A stretch of DNA of 64,000 nucleotides. Origin: Planifilum fimeticola. GTDB lineage: Bacteria; Bacillota; Bacilli; Thermoactinomycetales; DSM-44946. The notes below the pieces were generated by a model. The model had not been told where the DNA came from, ran no database searches, and was given only the letters and a program-made list of their open reading frames with translations. Location of the stretch: positions 1 to 64,000 of the forward strand of contig NZ_PVNE01000004.1 of the NCBI RefSeq assembly GCF_003001905.1. Direction: 5' to 3'. The translations under genes were made by a program, and so were the position numbers. How positions within the stretch are numbered: the first letter of the stretch is position 1; every line of letters starts with the position of its first letter. Below are positions 16,802-24,708 of this stretch, piece by piece.

Positions 16802-17488
16802 TTGATCGTCAACATCCTCAATAGCGTGTTCAATTTCGTTCAAGGGGTTGTTTCCACGATCTTCGGCTCCGGCGTTCTTCCGCCGCAACCGCCGCTTCCT
16901 CCGCCGCCTCAGCTCCGACCCATCGCGCGGGACGATTTCTATACCACCGATGAAGGAACCCCTCTCTCAGTCCCTGCCCCCGGCGTGCTGGCCAACGATT
17001 TTGACTTCAGGGGACTTCCCCTCACGGCCATTTTGGTCAGCAATCCGCCCAACGGCACGCTGACATTCAACTCGGATGGCTCCTTTGTCTACACGCCGAA
17101 TGCCGGCTTCACAGGAACGGATACCTTCACATATCAAGCCAGCAACGGGGTTTCCAGATCCCTGGTGGCTACGGTCACCATTACTGTAAACGCCACGAAC
17201 CAGCCCCCCGTTGCTAACGATGATTCCTACACGACCGCTGTGGATACTCCCCTCACGGTTCCTGCTCCCGGCGTGCTGACCAACGACACCGATCCGAACG
17301 GCGATCCGCTGACGGCCCAGTTGGTCACCGGTCCCACCAACGGCACGCTGGTATTAAATCCCGACGGCTCCTTCACCTACACTCCGAACGCCGGCTTTAC
17401 CGGCACGGACAGCTTTACCTACCAAGCCAGCGACGGAAGCGCCCTGTCCAATGTCGCCACCGTCACCATTGATGTGTTGACTCCGTGA
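16802..17488 (+). CDS. two-repeat cadherin/VCBS-like protein without signal peptide
   Basis: A 228-residue protein made of an N-terminal amphipathic segment (2-20), a proline-rich linker (27-38) and two tandem beta-sandwich repeats (about 40-129 and 135-226). Each repeat contains the elements NGTL, DGSF.YTPNAGFTGTD and TYQAS, and the second has NDTDPNGDPL, a likely calcium-binding turn. These repeats occur in large surface proteins of the Ig/cadherin-like type, but here they lack a secretion signal. That fits assembly by the mother cell onto the forespore surface, as for coat proteins. The start is TTG at 16802, six bases after GGGAGGTGA. The N-terminal segment resembles that of the next gene product. 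A terminator separates the two genes. Confidence 0.8.
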   Translation: MIVNILNSVFNFVQGVVSTIFGSGVLPPQPPLPPPPQLRPIARDDFYTTDEGTPLSVPAPGVLANDFDFRGLPLTAILVSNPPNGTLTFNSDGSFVYTPNAGFTGTDTFTYQASNGVSRSLVATVTITVNATNQPPVANDDSYTTAVDTPLTVPAPGVLTNDTDPNGDPLTAQLVTGPTNGTLVLNPDGSFTYTPNAGFTGTDSFTYQASDGSALSNVATVTIDVLTP

Positions 17489-17513
17489 CAAATAGATATT
17501 GAAAAAAATGACT

Positions 17514-17545
17514 CCCCCTATCCGTCAGGTTATAGGGGGCTTTTT
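17514..17545 (+). terminator. terminator after repeat-protein gene
   Basis: CCCCCTAT (17514-17521) pairs with ATAGGGGG (17532-17539), followed by C and five T residues. The downstream small genes therefore need another promoter or read-through. Confidence 0.8.
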
Positions 17546-17653
17546 GATGAAAACGGGCAAAAAACAAGCGTCTATTTTCTGAGAGGTTTGTAATATTTGC
17601 CCTTACTCTTTTATTCTCCGACAAATAATCTATGATCACGGAGGTGAAGAAGA

Positions 17654-17929
17654 GTGGTGTTAAATAACACGCTGAATGAAGTATTTGATTTTGTCGAAGA
17701 GATCTTGGGTATCGTTCTCAACCGGGGCGTTCCGGACGACCAGTCCATCAGACGTTTGTTCCAATCCTACTTGGGGATGAACGTCACCGTTGAAACGACC
17801 GGAGGCGACGTAACCGGACAAGTAACCTTTGTCGGATCCGATTTCCTCGAGCTGCAAGCGGGCGGGGAGATCATTTTGATTCCGTTCAGCAGCATTATCT
17901 TTGTCTCTCCCCAGGGAGGTGTGATGTGA
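17654..17929 (+). CDS. small SH3-barrel protein, DUF2642/spore-coat-like
   Basis: A 91-residue protein with two parts: an N-terminal amphipathic helix (2-22), and a small beta-barrel (about 33-90) with GMNVTVETTGGDVTGQVTFVG and an IPFSSIIFVSP end. The barrel resembles DUF2642-type proteins such as Bacillus YuzF and other small spore-coat components; this is a family-level judgement from pattern. No signal peptide is present. GGAGGTGA lies six bases before the GTG at 17654. The next gene begins one base after its stop, so the two are translationally coupled. The N-terminal helix shares the pattern N-x-L-N-x-V-F-x-F-V with the repeat protein upstream. Confidence 0.7.
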   Translation: MVLNNTLNEVFDFVEEILGIVLNRGVPDDQSIRRLFQSYLGMNVTVETTGGDVTGQVTFVGSDFLELQAGGEIILIPFSSIIFVSPQGGVM

Positions 17930-17930
17930 G

Positions 17931-18137
17931 ATGGATCTGGAAAACCGGCTTCGCCAATTCATCGGCCGTACGGTCCAAGTGGTGGTTCCCCAGGGCAGCG
18001 GCCCGTTTGAAGGACAACTCGTCAGCGTGACCAACGGTGCCTTCACGATTCAGACGGCTCCTCCGCCGGGATACGGCTCTTCCAGCCTTCTGACCTTCCT
18101 CATCCGAAACATCAGCTATGTGAGGATCCTGGCATAA
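17931..18137 (+). CDS. second small SH3-barrel protein
   Basis: A 68-residue protein that is almost only a barrel: LRQFIGRTVQVVVPQGSGP, FEGQLVSVTNGAFTIQT, and a closing FLIRNISYVRIL. It resembles the barrel of the preceding gene product without the N-terminal helix. It has no signal peptide. A GGGAGGTGTG site inside the end of the previous gene serves the ATG at 17931. The epimerase gene starts directly after its TAA, so the three genes form one tightly coupled unit. I infer a structural role in the spore surface, possibly as the acceptor or anchor for glycans made by the neighbours. Confidence 0.65.
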   Translation: MDLENRLRQFIGRTVQVVVPQGSGPFEGQLVSVTNGAFTIQTAPPPGYGSSSLLTFLIRNISYVRILA

Positions 18138-19049
18138 ATGATATTAATCACCGGCGCCGCGGGATATATCGGAACCAAAGTGGTTGAATTTCTGTCGAAA
18201 CAAGGCGTGCCGATCCGGGCGATCGACAACTTCCGAGTACAGCCCGTGTCCGAGATCAACGGTGTTCCCATCGAGAAGATGGATCTGACGGCGGAAGAGG
18301 ATGTGAAAAAGATGGTCCGGGATGTCGACACCATCATCCATCTCGGGGCCGTCAGCGATATCGCCCAATGTGAAATCCAGGCAAGGGATGCGGTACTGAT
18401 CAATCTGCTCTCCCTCAAATACTTGATCCGCGAAGCCGTCAACGCAGGTGTCGCTAAAATCATCTTCCCCTCCTCTTTCGCCGTCTATGATCCTCGCTCG
18501 ACGACGATCACCGAGCAATCGCCGGTTAATCCCAGAAACTTTTACGGACAACTCAAGAAGTGGGCGGAAGAGATGCTTCTCGCCGAACAAGCCAGAGGAA
18601 ATCTGGAAACCGTGATCTTTCGACAGTCCAATGTTTACGGAAAGAGCTGGGTGTCGAAGCAAACCGTAGTTGAAAGCTTCTGCAGGGCTCTGCTTGCAAA
18701 TCAAAAAATCCTGGTCCGCGGAACCGGGCGGCAGACCCGCAACTTCATCCACGTGGATGATGTGGTATGGGCCTACTACCAGGCCCTGTCCCCTTCCATC
18801 CGCGGCGTATACAATCTCGGCGGAGAAGAGACCCGTAGCATTTGGGATCTCGCACTTCTGGTCAACCAAGTCGGACAGGAGTGCCTCGGACGGTCCGTGC
18901 CCATCGTCCGCCAGCAGGAAGATGGCTTCAGGGAAGAAAGGACGTACTTCACCGCATTGGACAACAGAAAAATCAAAACGCTCTTCAAGGGGAAAAAAAT
19001 GAAGAGCCTCAAAGAGGGGATACGGGAATACTTCCTGGAGCCCGCTTAG
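18138..19049 (+). CDS. NAD-dependent epimerase/dehydratase (extended SDR)
   Basis: A 303-residue nucleotide-sugar enzyme. The N-terminal Rossmann motif is GAAGYIG (7-13). A D-L/T-x-x-like segment MDLTAEEDV is present, and the catalytic pair sits in FYGQLKKW (Tyr-x3-Lys), with an SSFAVY strand supplying the serine/threonine. It probably acts as a C4-epimerase, dehydratase or reductase on a UDP-, GDP- or dTDP-sugar; the substrate cannot be read. The ATG follows the preceding TAA without a gap, so translation is coupled to the small barrel proteins. That ties sugar synthesis to the presumed coat proteins. It ends six bases from the convergent acyltransferase gene, and no terminator lies between. 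Confidence 0.85.
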   Translation: MILITGAAGYIGTKVVEFLSKQGVPIRAIDNFRVQPVSEINGVPIEKMDLTAEEDVKKMVRDVDTIIHLGAVSDIAQCEIQARDAVLINLLSLKYLIREAVNAGVAKIIFPSSFAVYDPRSTTITEQSPVNPRNFYGQLKKWAEEMLLAEQARGNLETVIFRQSNVYGKSWVSKQTVVESFCRALLANQKILVRGTGRQTRNFIHVDDVVWAYYQALSPSIRGVYNLGGEETRSIWDLALLVNQVGQECLGRSVPIVRQQEDGFREERTYFTALDNRKIKTLFKGKKMKSLKEGIREYFLEPA

Positions 19050-19055
19050 GATCAA

Positions 19056-19790
19056 TTAGGATCTTGGAGGAAGATTGGAAAGCCACTGGTCTTCGGGAAC
19101 CGCCCGGAAGGGTTTGGCCGGAACCCCTTTGACAATGGTTTTGACGGGGACATCCCTGGTCACCACACTGCCCGCCGCAACAAATCCCTCTTCATGAATC
19201 GTCACTCCCGGAAGCAAGACCGCTCCGGCCCCAATTCTTCCTCCTCTTTTTACATGAACCCCCTTAAAAGTGATCGGATGCGGGGCGCGGGCCGCAAAGG
19301 GGTCGTTCGACGTAACCACGCAGGGAGCCACGAACACATCGTCCTCCAATCGGGAGTACGCCGTAATATACGCATTGGTCTCCAACTTGACCCGGTCTCC
19401 GACCTGAATGTGATTTTCCAGCGTCACCCCTCTTCCGACGACACACTTCTTTCCAACCACCACATGTTCTCTTACGGTCACGAGATCCGCGATGAAGCAA
19501 TGTTCGCCGATGACGCACCCGCGGTACAAAATGCTGTTGCTCCCGATTTGCACATCGTTCCGGATCTTCGCAGGGGCCGTATTGGCCTCCCTCTTTCTCA
19601 TCGGTTTCTTTCCCAAAATCGTGTTGTCTCCGATTTCCACTCGGTCCCCGATCATCGTCTGTTCATGAATGATTACGTGGGAACCGATTTCCACCTCATC
19701 CCCTATGATCACCTGGGGACCTATGTAGGAAGACATCCCGATGCGGACATTTCTTCCCAGCTGCGCCTGCGGATGAATGAAGGACTTCAA
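19056..19790 (-). CDS. hexapeptide-repeat sugar N-acyltransferase
   Basis: A 244-residue left-handed beta-helix protein. Most of the chain is built of hexapeptide repeats of the [LIV]-G-x4 kind, such as IGMSSYIGPQVIIGDEVEIG and VGKKCVVGRGVTLENHIQVG, with the cofactor end GAVLLPGVTIHEEGFVAAGS. Such enzymes transfer acetyl or another acyl group from CoA to a nucleotide amino sugar. Its start overlaps the stop of the aminotransferase gene by four bases (ATGA), so the two work in sequence: amination, then N-acylation. The pairing matches WlbB-type enzymes that make 3-acylamino sugars, and a WlbA-like oxidoreductase is divergently encoded nearby. Confidence 0.88.
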   Translation of the reverse strand: MKSFIHPQAQLGRNVRIGMSSYIGPQVIIGDEVEIGSHVIIHEQTMIGDRVEIGDNTILGKKPMRKREANTAPAKIRNDVQIGSNSILYRGCVIGEHCFIADLVTVREHVVVGKKCVVGRGVTLENHIQVGDRVKLETNAYITAYSRLEDDVFVAPCVVTSNDPFAARAPHPITFKGVHVKRGGRIGAGAVLLPGVTIHEEGFVAAGSVVTRDVPVKTIVKGVPAKPFRAVPEDQWLSNLPPRS

Positions 19791-20896
19791 AGGCCCTTCC
19801 CCTCCTTGAAAAAACGGATCACTTTCTCAATGATGATCTCCTGCTCCCCATCGGAAAGTTCCGGATAGACCGGCAAGGCCAGCGTCGTTCCCGCAACCGC
19901 CTCCGCCCGGGGCAGCGAAGGAACGGGAAAGCGGTCTTTCCAGGCCTTCTGGTGGTGCAACGGCATGGGGTAATAGATTTCGCAGCCGATTCCATGGCTC
20001 GCGAGCCATTTTTTTAGGGAGGCGCTGTGGGGGGTGCGAACAACGAACAAGTGGTAGACCGGGGTGATTTGGGAATCCTCCGCGGGGAGTTGAAGAGGCA
20101 GCCCATGAAAGGCCTCTCGATAGCGCCGGGCCAACATCCGCCGTCGACCATTCCACTTAGGGAGATGTTTTAGCTTGATGCGCAGGATCGCCGCCTGAAT
20201 CTCATCCAACCTGCTGTTGAACCCGAAACGGGAATGGTGATACTTCCGGTAGGCCCCGTGGGTGCGCAACAGGCGGATCCGCTCATGCAGCTGCGGGTCG
20301 GACGTCGTGATCATACCGCCGTCCCCCATCCCGCCCAGGTTTTTGGTGGGATAAAAGGAAAAACAGCCGGCATCGCCCCAGGATCCCACCGGTTTGCCCT
20401 CGATCTCGGCGCCAATCGCTTGGCAGGCGTCCTCCACCAGGCGCAACCCGTAACGTTGCGCAAGGGACGCCAAAGCTTTCATATCCGCTGGGCGACCGAA
20501 CAGGTGCACCGGGAGGATCGCTTTTGTGCGGGGCGTGATCGCCCGCTCCACCTGCTCGGGATCCAGGTTGAAGTGGCGGGTTTCAATATCCGCCAGGACC
20601 GGCCGGGCGCCCGTATGCACGATCGCTTCGACGGTGGCGAAAAAGGTGTAAGGGCTGGTGATCACCTCGTCTCCTTCCCCCACCCCCAACGCCTGCAAGG
20701 CCAAAAAGATGGCATCCGTTCCGCTGTTCACGCCGATTCCGTAGCGGGTTCCGCAATACTCGGCCATCTCCTTTTCGAAGGCTTCCAAGTTTTTTCCCAA
20801 AATGAATTGTCCCTGATCCAGCACCTCTCCGACGGCGCGTTCCATCTCACCCTTAAGGGCTTGATGTTGTCTCTTTATGTCGATTAACGGTATCAT
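19787..20896 (-). CDS. DegT/DnrJ/EryC1 sugar aminotransferase
   Basis: A 369-residue PLP enzyme that would transfer an amino group from glutamate to a keto-sugar nucleotide. The sequence has the family marks: NSGTDAIFLAL (57-67), SPYTFFAT (81-88), HLFGRPADM, EDACQAIGA, and the PLP lysine K185 in FYPTKNLGG. A GGAGGAGGGGGG stretch precedes the ATG. It is the first gene of a two-gene minus-strand unit with the acyltransferase. It is transcribed away from the WlbA-like oxidoreductase from a 72-base shared upstream region, so regulation of both arms may be common. The substrate sugar is inferred to be a 3-keto UDP-sugar by analogy with WlbC. Confidence 0.92.
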   Translation of the reverse strand: MIPLIDIKRQHQALKGEMERAVGEVLDQGQFILGKNLEAFEKEMAEYCGTRYGIGVNSGTDAIFLALQALGVGEGDEVITSPYTFFATVEAIVHTGARPVLADIETRHFNLDPEQVERAITPRTKAILPVHLFGRPADMKALASLAQRYGLRLVEDACQAIGAEIEGKPVGSWGDAGCFSFYPTKNLGGMGDGGMITTSDPQLHERIRLLRTHGAYRKYHHSRFGFNSRLDEIQAAILRIKLKHLPKWNGRRRMLARRYREAFHGLPLQLPAEDSQITPVYHLFVVRTPHSASLKKWLASHGIGCEIYYPMPLHHQKAWKDRFPVPSLPRAEAVAGTTLALPVYPELSDGEQEIIIEKVIRFFKEGKGL

Positions 20897-20968
20897 CCGC
20901 CCCCCTCCTCCATCTCTTTCATCCTATGATGGACGGATGTGAAATATTTCTGAAGGGAGATGGAGTCC

Positions 20969-21940
20969 TTGTCCGCAAAAAAAATTCCAATCGGGCTGGT
21001 GGGAGCGGGGTTTATGGGAGAAAATCACCTCCGAAATCTGATCACCTTATCCGAAGTGACAATCGTCGGGGTTTTTGATTCCGATCCTTCCAAGGCGAGA
21101 GCCCTGGCGGAAAAGTATCGGGTTCCTCCGGCACAAAGCCTGCATGACTTGCTGAAACAAGCCGAAGCCGTCGTCATCTGCGTGCCGACCACCGCCCATT
21201 ATGACGCGGCATCGGAAGCCGTCCGAAACGGATGCCATGTGTTTCTGGAAAAGCCCTTCACCCATACCGTTGACGAGGCCCGATCCCTGTGCCGGCTCGC
21301 CGACAAATACAAAGTTCACATTCAAGTGGGGCATGTGGAGCGGTTCAATCCGGTGATCCAAACCCTTCTGAAATCGGTTCGATACGAAAACCTGCTCATG
21401 GGAGAATTTTACCGGTATGTTCCCTTGAGAAAAAACATCGATGCAGACGTGTTGCTCACTTTGATGGTTCACGACCTGGATCTGATCCTCCGCTTGGCCG
21501 ATCAAATGAAAACTTCTCCCGTCCGCCTCGCCGCATCCGGTCGGACCGTCTACCCCGAGGAGATGAACCGGGGTCTCATCGACAATGCGATGGTTCAAAT
21601 CCTCTTCGACTCTTCCTTTCTTGTGAATGTTCATGCGGTCCGCACGGGTGCCTTGCACAGGCGAAAGATCATTCTGACGGAGACCGATCGGACTTGGGTT
21701 GCCGACCTGTTGAATCATCGGCTGCATCTTTTCACCCGACTCGACCGGCACACCAAACAAGTCGATCACCGGACCGTGGAAATACCGGCAACGTCTCCCC
21801 TGCTGGAGGAGATCAAGCACTTCGTCTCCTCCGTGAGAACGGGCCGCCCCCCCCTTGTGACCCAGCACGACGGGCTGAACGTCATGAAATTCATCGAAAG
21901 GATTCGATCAAAAATGAAAACGGGGAGTGATGCAGAATGA
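20969..21940 (+). CDS. Gfo/Idh/MocA-family oxidoreductase (WlbA-like)
   Basis: An NAD(P)-dependent sugar oxidoreductase of about 323 residues. The Rossmann motif is GLVGAGFMGENH, followed by the conserved EKPFTHT loop and GHVERFNPV; the C-terminal alpha/beta domain carries VHDLDLILRL with the catalytic histidine. The VGHVERFNP motif resembles WlbA-type enzymes that oxidise UDP-N-acetyl-hexosaminuronate at C3, which would supply the aminotransferase substrate. The TTG at 20969 is chosen because GGGAGATGG lies about seven bases before it; the ATG at 20960 overlaps the ribosome site. The stop overlaps the next start by four bases. Confidence 0.88.
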   Translation: MSAKKIPIGLVGAGFMGENHLRNLITLSEVTIVGVFDSDPSKARALAEKYRVPPAQSLHDLLKQAEAVVICVPTTAHYDAASEAVRNGCHVFLEKPFTHTVDEARSLCRLADKYKVHIQVGHVERFNPVIQTLLKSVRYENLLMGEFYRYVPLRKNIDADVLLTLMVHDLDLILRLADQMKTSPVRLAASGRTVYPEEMNRGLIDNAMVQILFDSSFLVNVHAVRTGALHRRKIILTETDRTWVADLLNHRLHLFTRLDRHTKQVDHRTVEIPATSPLLEEIKHFVSSVRTGRPPLVTQHDGLNVMKFIERIRSKMKTGSDAE

Positions 21941-23085
21941 TTTTAGTCACCGGAGCCGACGGCTATATCGGCTGGCCGCTGATGTTGAAACTCAGTCGGG
22001 CCTTTCCCGAAGAGCGAATCATCGGAGTGGACCATTTCGGACGACGCCGCTGGGTTGAGGAAATCGGAAGCGTCAGCGCGATTCCGATTGCGCCGATGGA
22101 CAGGCGGATGAAGACGGCAAAAGAGTTCGGCATGTGCAACCTCTCTTTCATTGAAGCAGACCTGACGAACTATCAAAAGGTTTGCCAGATATTGAAAACC
22201 TTCCGGCCCCGCGTCATTCTGCACGTGGCCGCTCAACCGGCCGCCCCCTTTTCCCACCTTCACGCTCCCCTTGCCAATTTGACGCAGGAGAACAATAACC
22301 GGATGTGCCGCAACCTGCTCTGGGGGATCAAAGAATGCGGTTTGGAACACACCACCCATCTGATTGAAACCACGACGACGGGAGTCTACGGATCGCCCAA
22401 TTTCACCATTCCCGAAGGGTTCATCCATGTGGAGACCGATTCCGGTTCCGATACGATCCCCTATCCCGGGATGGCCACGTCGTGGTACCACATGAGCAAA
22501 GCCAATGACGTCAACAGTCTGTACCTCGCATCCAGGCTGTGGGGGCTGACCATTACCGACTTGAGAACAGCCATCGTGTTCGGAACCGGAACCAAGGAAA
22601 CGCGCCTGCACCCCGATCTGGCAACCCGGTTCGACTTCGATTTTTACTTCGGGGTGGTTCCCAACCGATTCTGCGCACAGATGCTGGCCGGCCACCCGAT
22701 CACCATCTATGGAAAAGGGGAACAGAAAAAGCCGATGATCGCCCTGGAGGATGCCGTCCAATCCCTGGCGAAAGCGGCCGCCTATTCCCCTCCGAAGCAG
22801 AAATTTCAGGTGTTTAACCAGATGACCATCCTGGCCAGCCCCAAACAGCTGGCGGAACATGTCCAACGCGCCGGGCGGAAGCAGGGATTGCAGGCGGAGG
22901 TCACCCATATTCCCAATCCCCGAAAAGAGAATGAGACCCATCAGATGAAAATGAAAAACGAGGGATTCCGCAGGCACTTTCTTCCGGAAGAACCCGTTTC
23001 GCTGGAGGAAGGCATCGACCGGATGGTGAGGGATCTGTTTCCCTACCGCTCGGTGTTCAAACAATATGAGGACCGCTTCCTGTAA
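21937..23085 (+). CDS. UDP-sulfoquinovose synthase-like SDR (SQD1 family)
   Basis: A 382-residue extended SDR. The Rossmann motif is GADGYIGWP, as in SQD1 (GGDGYCGW). Further SQD1-like features follow one another in the same order: a segment with RPRVILHVAAQPAAPFSH and TQENNN, a threonine-rich TTTTGVYGSPN (145-155), the catalytic Y184/K188 in SWYHMSK, RFCAQMLAGHPITIYGKGEQ, FNQMT and IPNPRKENETH. SQD1 converts UDP-glucose plus sulfite to UDP-sulfoquinovose. The overall resemblance is strong, but a SQD1 relative with another substrate cannot be excluded. The gene overlaps its predecessor by four bases and is followed at 15 bases by a CgeB-type glycosyltransferase. No SqdX-like lipid transferase is present. 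Confidence 0.8.
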   Translation: MILVTGADGYIGWPLMLKLSRAFPEERIIGVDHFGRRRWVEEIGSVSAIPIAPMDRRMKTAKEFGMCNLSFIEADLTNYQKVCQILKTFRPRVILHVAAQPAAPFSHLHAPLANLTQENNNRMCRNLLWGIKECGLEHTTHLIETTTTGVYGSPNFTIPEGFIHVETDSGSDTIPYPGMATSWYHMSKANDVNSLYLASRLWGLTITDLRTAIVFGTGTKETRLHPDLATRFDFDFYFGVVPNRFCAQMLAGHPITIYGKGEQKKPMIALEDAVQSLAKAAAYSPPKQKFQVFNQMTILASPKQLAEHVQRAGRKQGLQAEVTHIPNPRKENETHQMKMKNEGFRRHFLPEEPVSLEEGIDRMVRDLFPYRSVFKQYEDRFL

Positions 23086-23099
23086 AGGTGGGTGGGCTT

Positions 23100-24704
23100 A
23101 TGAAATGGTACTACCTTGAAAACTACGTCAACTATGTTGAAACCGTTCCTTCCGGATTCAAAGAGAACAACATCCCCCTCTTTGTGCCCAAACCGGACCT
23201 GACGCCCCAGGAGCTGGTCCATCAGCTGAACCGATACCGGCCGGATGTCATTCTGACCAACGGGTGGACCCCCTTTCATCGGGAACCCTATTTCCAGGTA
23301 GTCAGGCGTTATTGCGAAGAAACCGACAGCCTTCACGTGTTTTGGTCCACGGAAGATCCCCTTCACACCGATTATTGGTCATTGTATGTGTTGGAAACCG
23401 GGCGGCCCGATGTCGTCTTCACCCATTCCTACGATTGCACGAAAATATACGAAGAAAGGGGAATTCCCGCCTATTACCTCCCCTTTGCCTGCAACCCCCA
23501 AATCCACCGCCCCCTGCCTCCGGCACCGGAGTATCAGTCGGATGTGGCATTGGTCGCCAATTTCTCCAACGCGACCATGGAAAGCTGGCGTCTGCAGAGC
23601 CTCCGCATCCTGCTGGAACCCTTGCTGCGAGAAAACATCTCGTTGAAGATCTGGGGGAAGGGTTGGGAGCAGGGGAAAAACCTTCTTCCGTTTTCGGTGC
23701 CGAATCATGTCATCGGCGGCCCCATCCCCTATCATCGCGTTCCCTACGTGTATGCTTCCGCCAAGATTATTCTCGGGATTCAGAACCACCAGGAAGTATT
23801 AACGCGCCGAACATGGGAGTGCATCGGGACGGGCGGCTTGTTGATCACCAATCACATCCCCGCCGTGCTTCGCCATTTCAAGCCCCATCATCACCTGCTG
23901 ACCAGTCGCCGTCCGGAAGAAACCCGCGCCCTGGTCCGCAACCTGCTGAAAAACCGGTCGCTGCGCGACCGCATCGCGGCCAACGGTCAAAAGTATGTTC
24001 ATCAACACCACCGCTACGGCCACCGCGTGCGGGAAATGGTGGAAAAGGTCTCCGAGTTTCTGCAATTCAAGCGGGAGAAACGGAGAAGTTACCGGTTTCC
24101 TTCCCCCTCTCCCGTTCAGGAGATTCGAAGCCGACAGGCATTCACCTGCACCTCCCCCGGCGGGCAGCCGATGGATCGGCCGACATTGGTGATCAAAAGA
24201 AATAAAGGGCTGCTGAGGGATTATCGAAGCTGTTTACTGTTCTCCCTCGAATCCTGTCTGAACGAAGGATTCGATGTCCAACTGGCCCGGGTGAAATTGT
24301 TTCTCGCCGTCAATCCCGACCGGAACACCGCGATCAAATGCCAATATTTCAGTTCCAAGGAACAGCCCACAAGCCTCCCCCGCGATCTCGTCCTGGAAGG
24401 AGAAAGCGGCGCGATCCCCGTCACCGCTATAAACAAGGAAAAACCTTATCAAGCGCCGGTGACGATCCCGGTCACTCCCCTGGTCCGGCGTTTGATCCGG
24501 GAAGGGAAAAAAACCTTGATGATTTACCTGTCCATCCCTCCTGAGAAGGAGGGAACCGTTCAATTTCTGGGACCGCAGATCCCGAGAACCCATCCTTTGG
24601 CCAAACTTGTATATTACGAACGCTTCACGCCCCGTTTGGAAATCAGGTATCGGAGGCGTCCCGGGACGGACGTAAATCCCCCCTGGGAGCCGTTTGCCCG
24701 TTAG
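23100..24704 (+). CDS. CgeB-family glycosyltransferase with extra C-terminal domain
   Basis: A 534-residue protein. Residues about 1-330 match the spore maturation CgeB/YkvP glycosyltransferase type: PDVILTNGW, VFWSTEDPLHTDYW, DVVFTHSYDCTKIYEERG, LPFACNP, and a C-terminal half with VPYVYASAKIILGIQNH and TRRTWECIGTGGLLITN. CgeB glycosylates the outermost spore layer in Bacillus. Residues about 350-530 form a beta-rich extension (RSCLLFSLES, ARVKLFLAVN, LMIYLS, PRLEIRYRRR) whose pattern resembles DNRLRE/CBM96-like carbohydrate-binding domains; that assignment is tentative. ATG 23100 is chosen because AAAGGTGG lies eight bases upstream. It is the last gene of the unit. Confidence 0.82.
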   Translation: MKWYYLENYVNYVETVPSGFKENNIPLFVPKPDLTPQELVHQLNRYRPDVILTNGWTPFHREPYFQVVRRYCEETDSLHVFWSTEDPLHTDYWSLYVLETGRPDVVFTHSYDCTKIYEERGIPAYYLPFACNPQIHRPLPPAPEYQSDVALVANFSNATMESWRLQSLRILLEPLLRENISLKIWGKGWEQGKNLLPFSVPNHVIGGPIPYHRVPYVYASAKIILGIQNHQEVLTRRTWECIGTGGLLITNHIPAVLRHFKPHHHLLTSRRPEETRALVRNLLKNRSLRDRIAANGQKYVHQHHRYGHRVREMVEKVSEFLQFKREKRRSYRFPSPSPVQEIRSRQAFTCTSPGGQPMDRPTLVIKRNKGLLRDYRSCLLFSLESCLNEGFDVQLARVKLFLAVNPDRNTAIKCQYFSSKEQPTSLPRDLVLEGESGAIPVTAINKEKPYQAPVTIPVTPLVRRLIREGKKTLMIYLSIPPEKEGTVQFLGPQIPRTHPLAKLVYYERFTPRLEIRYRRRPGTDVNPPWEPFAR

Positions 24705-24708
24705 CGCG

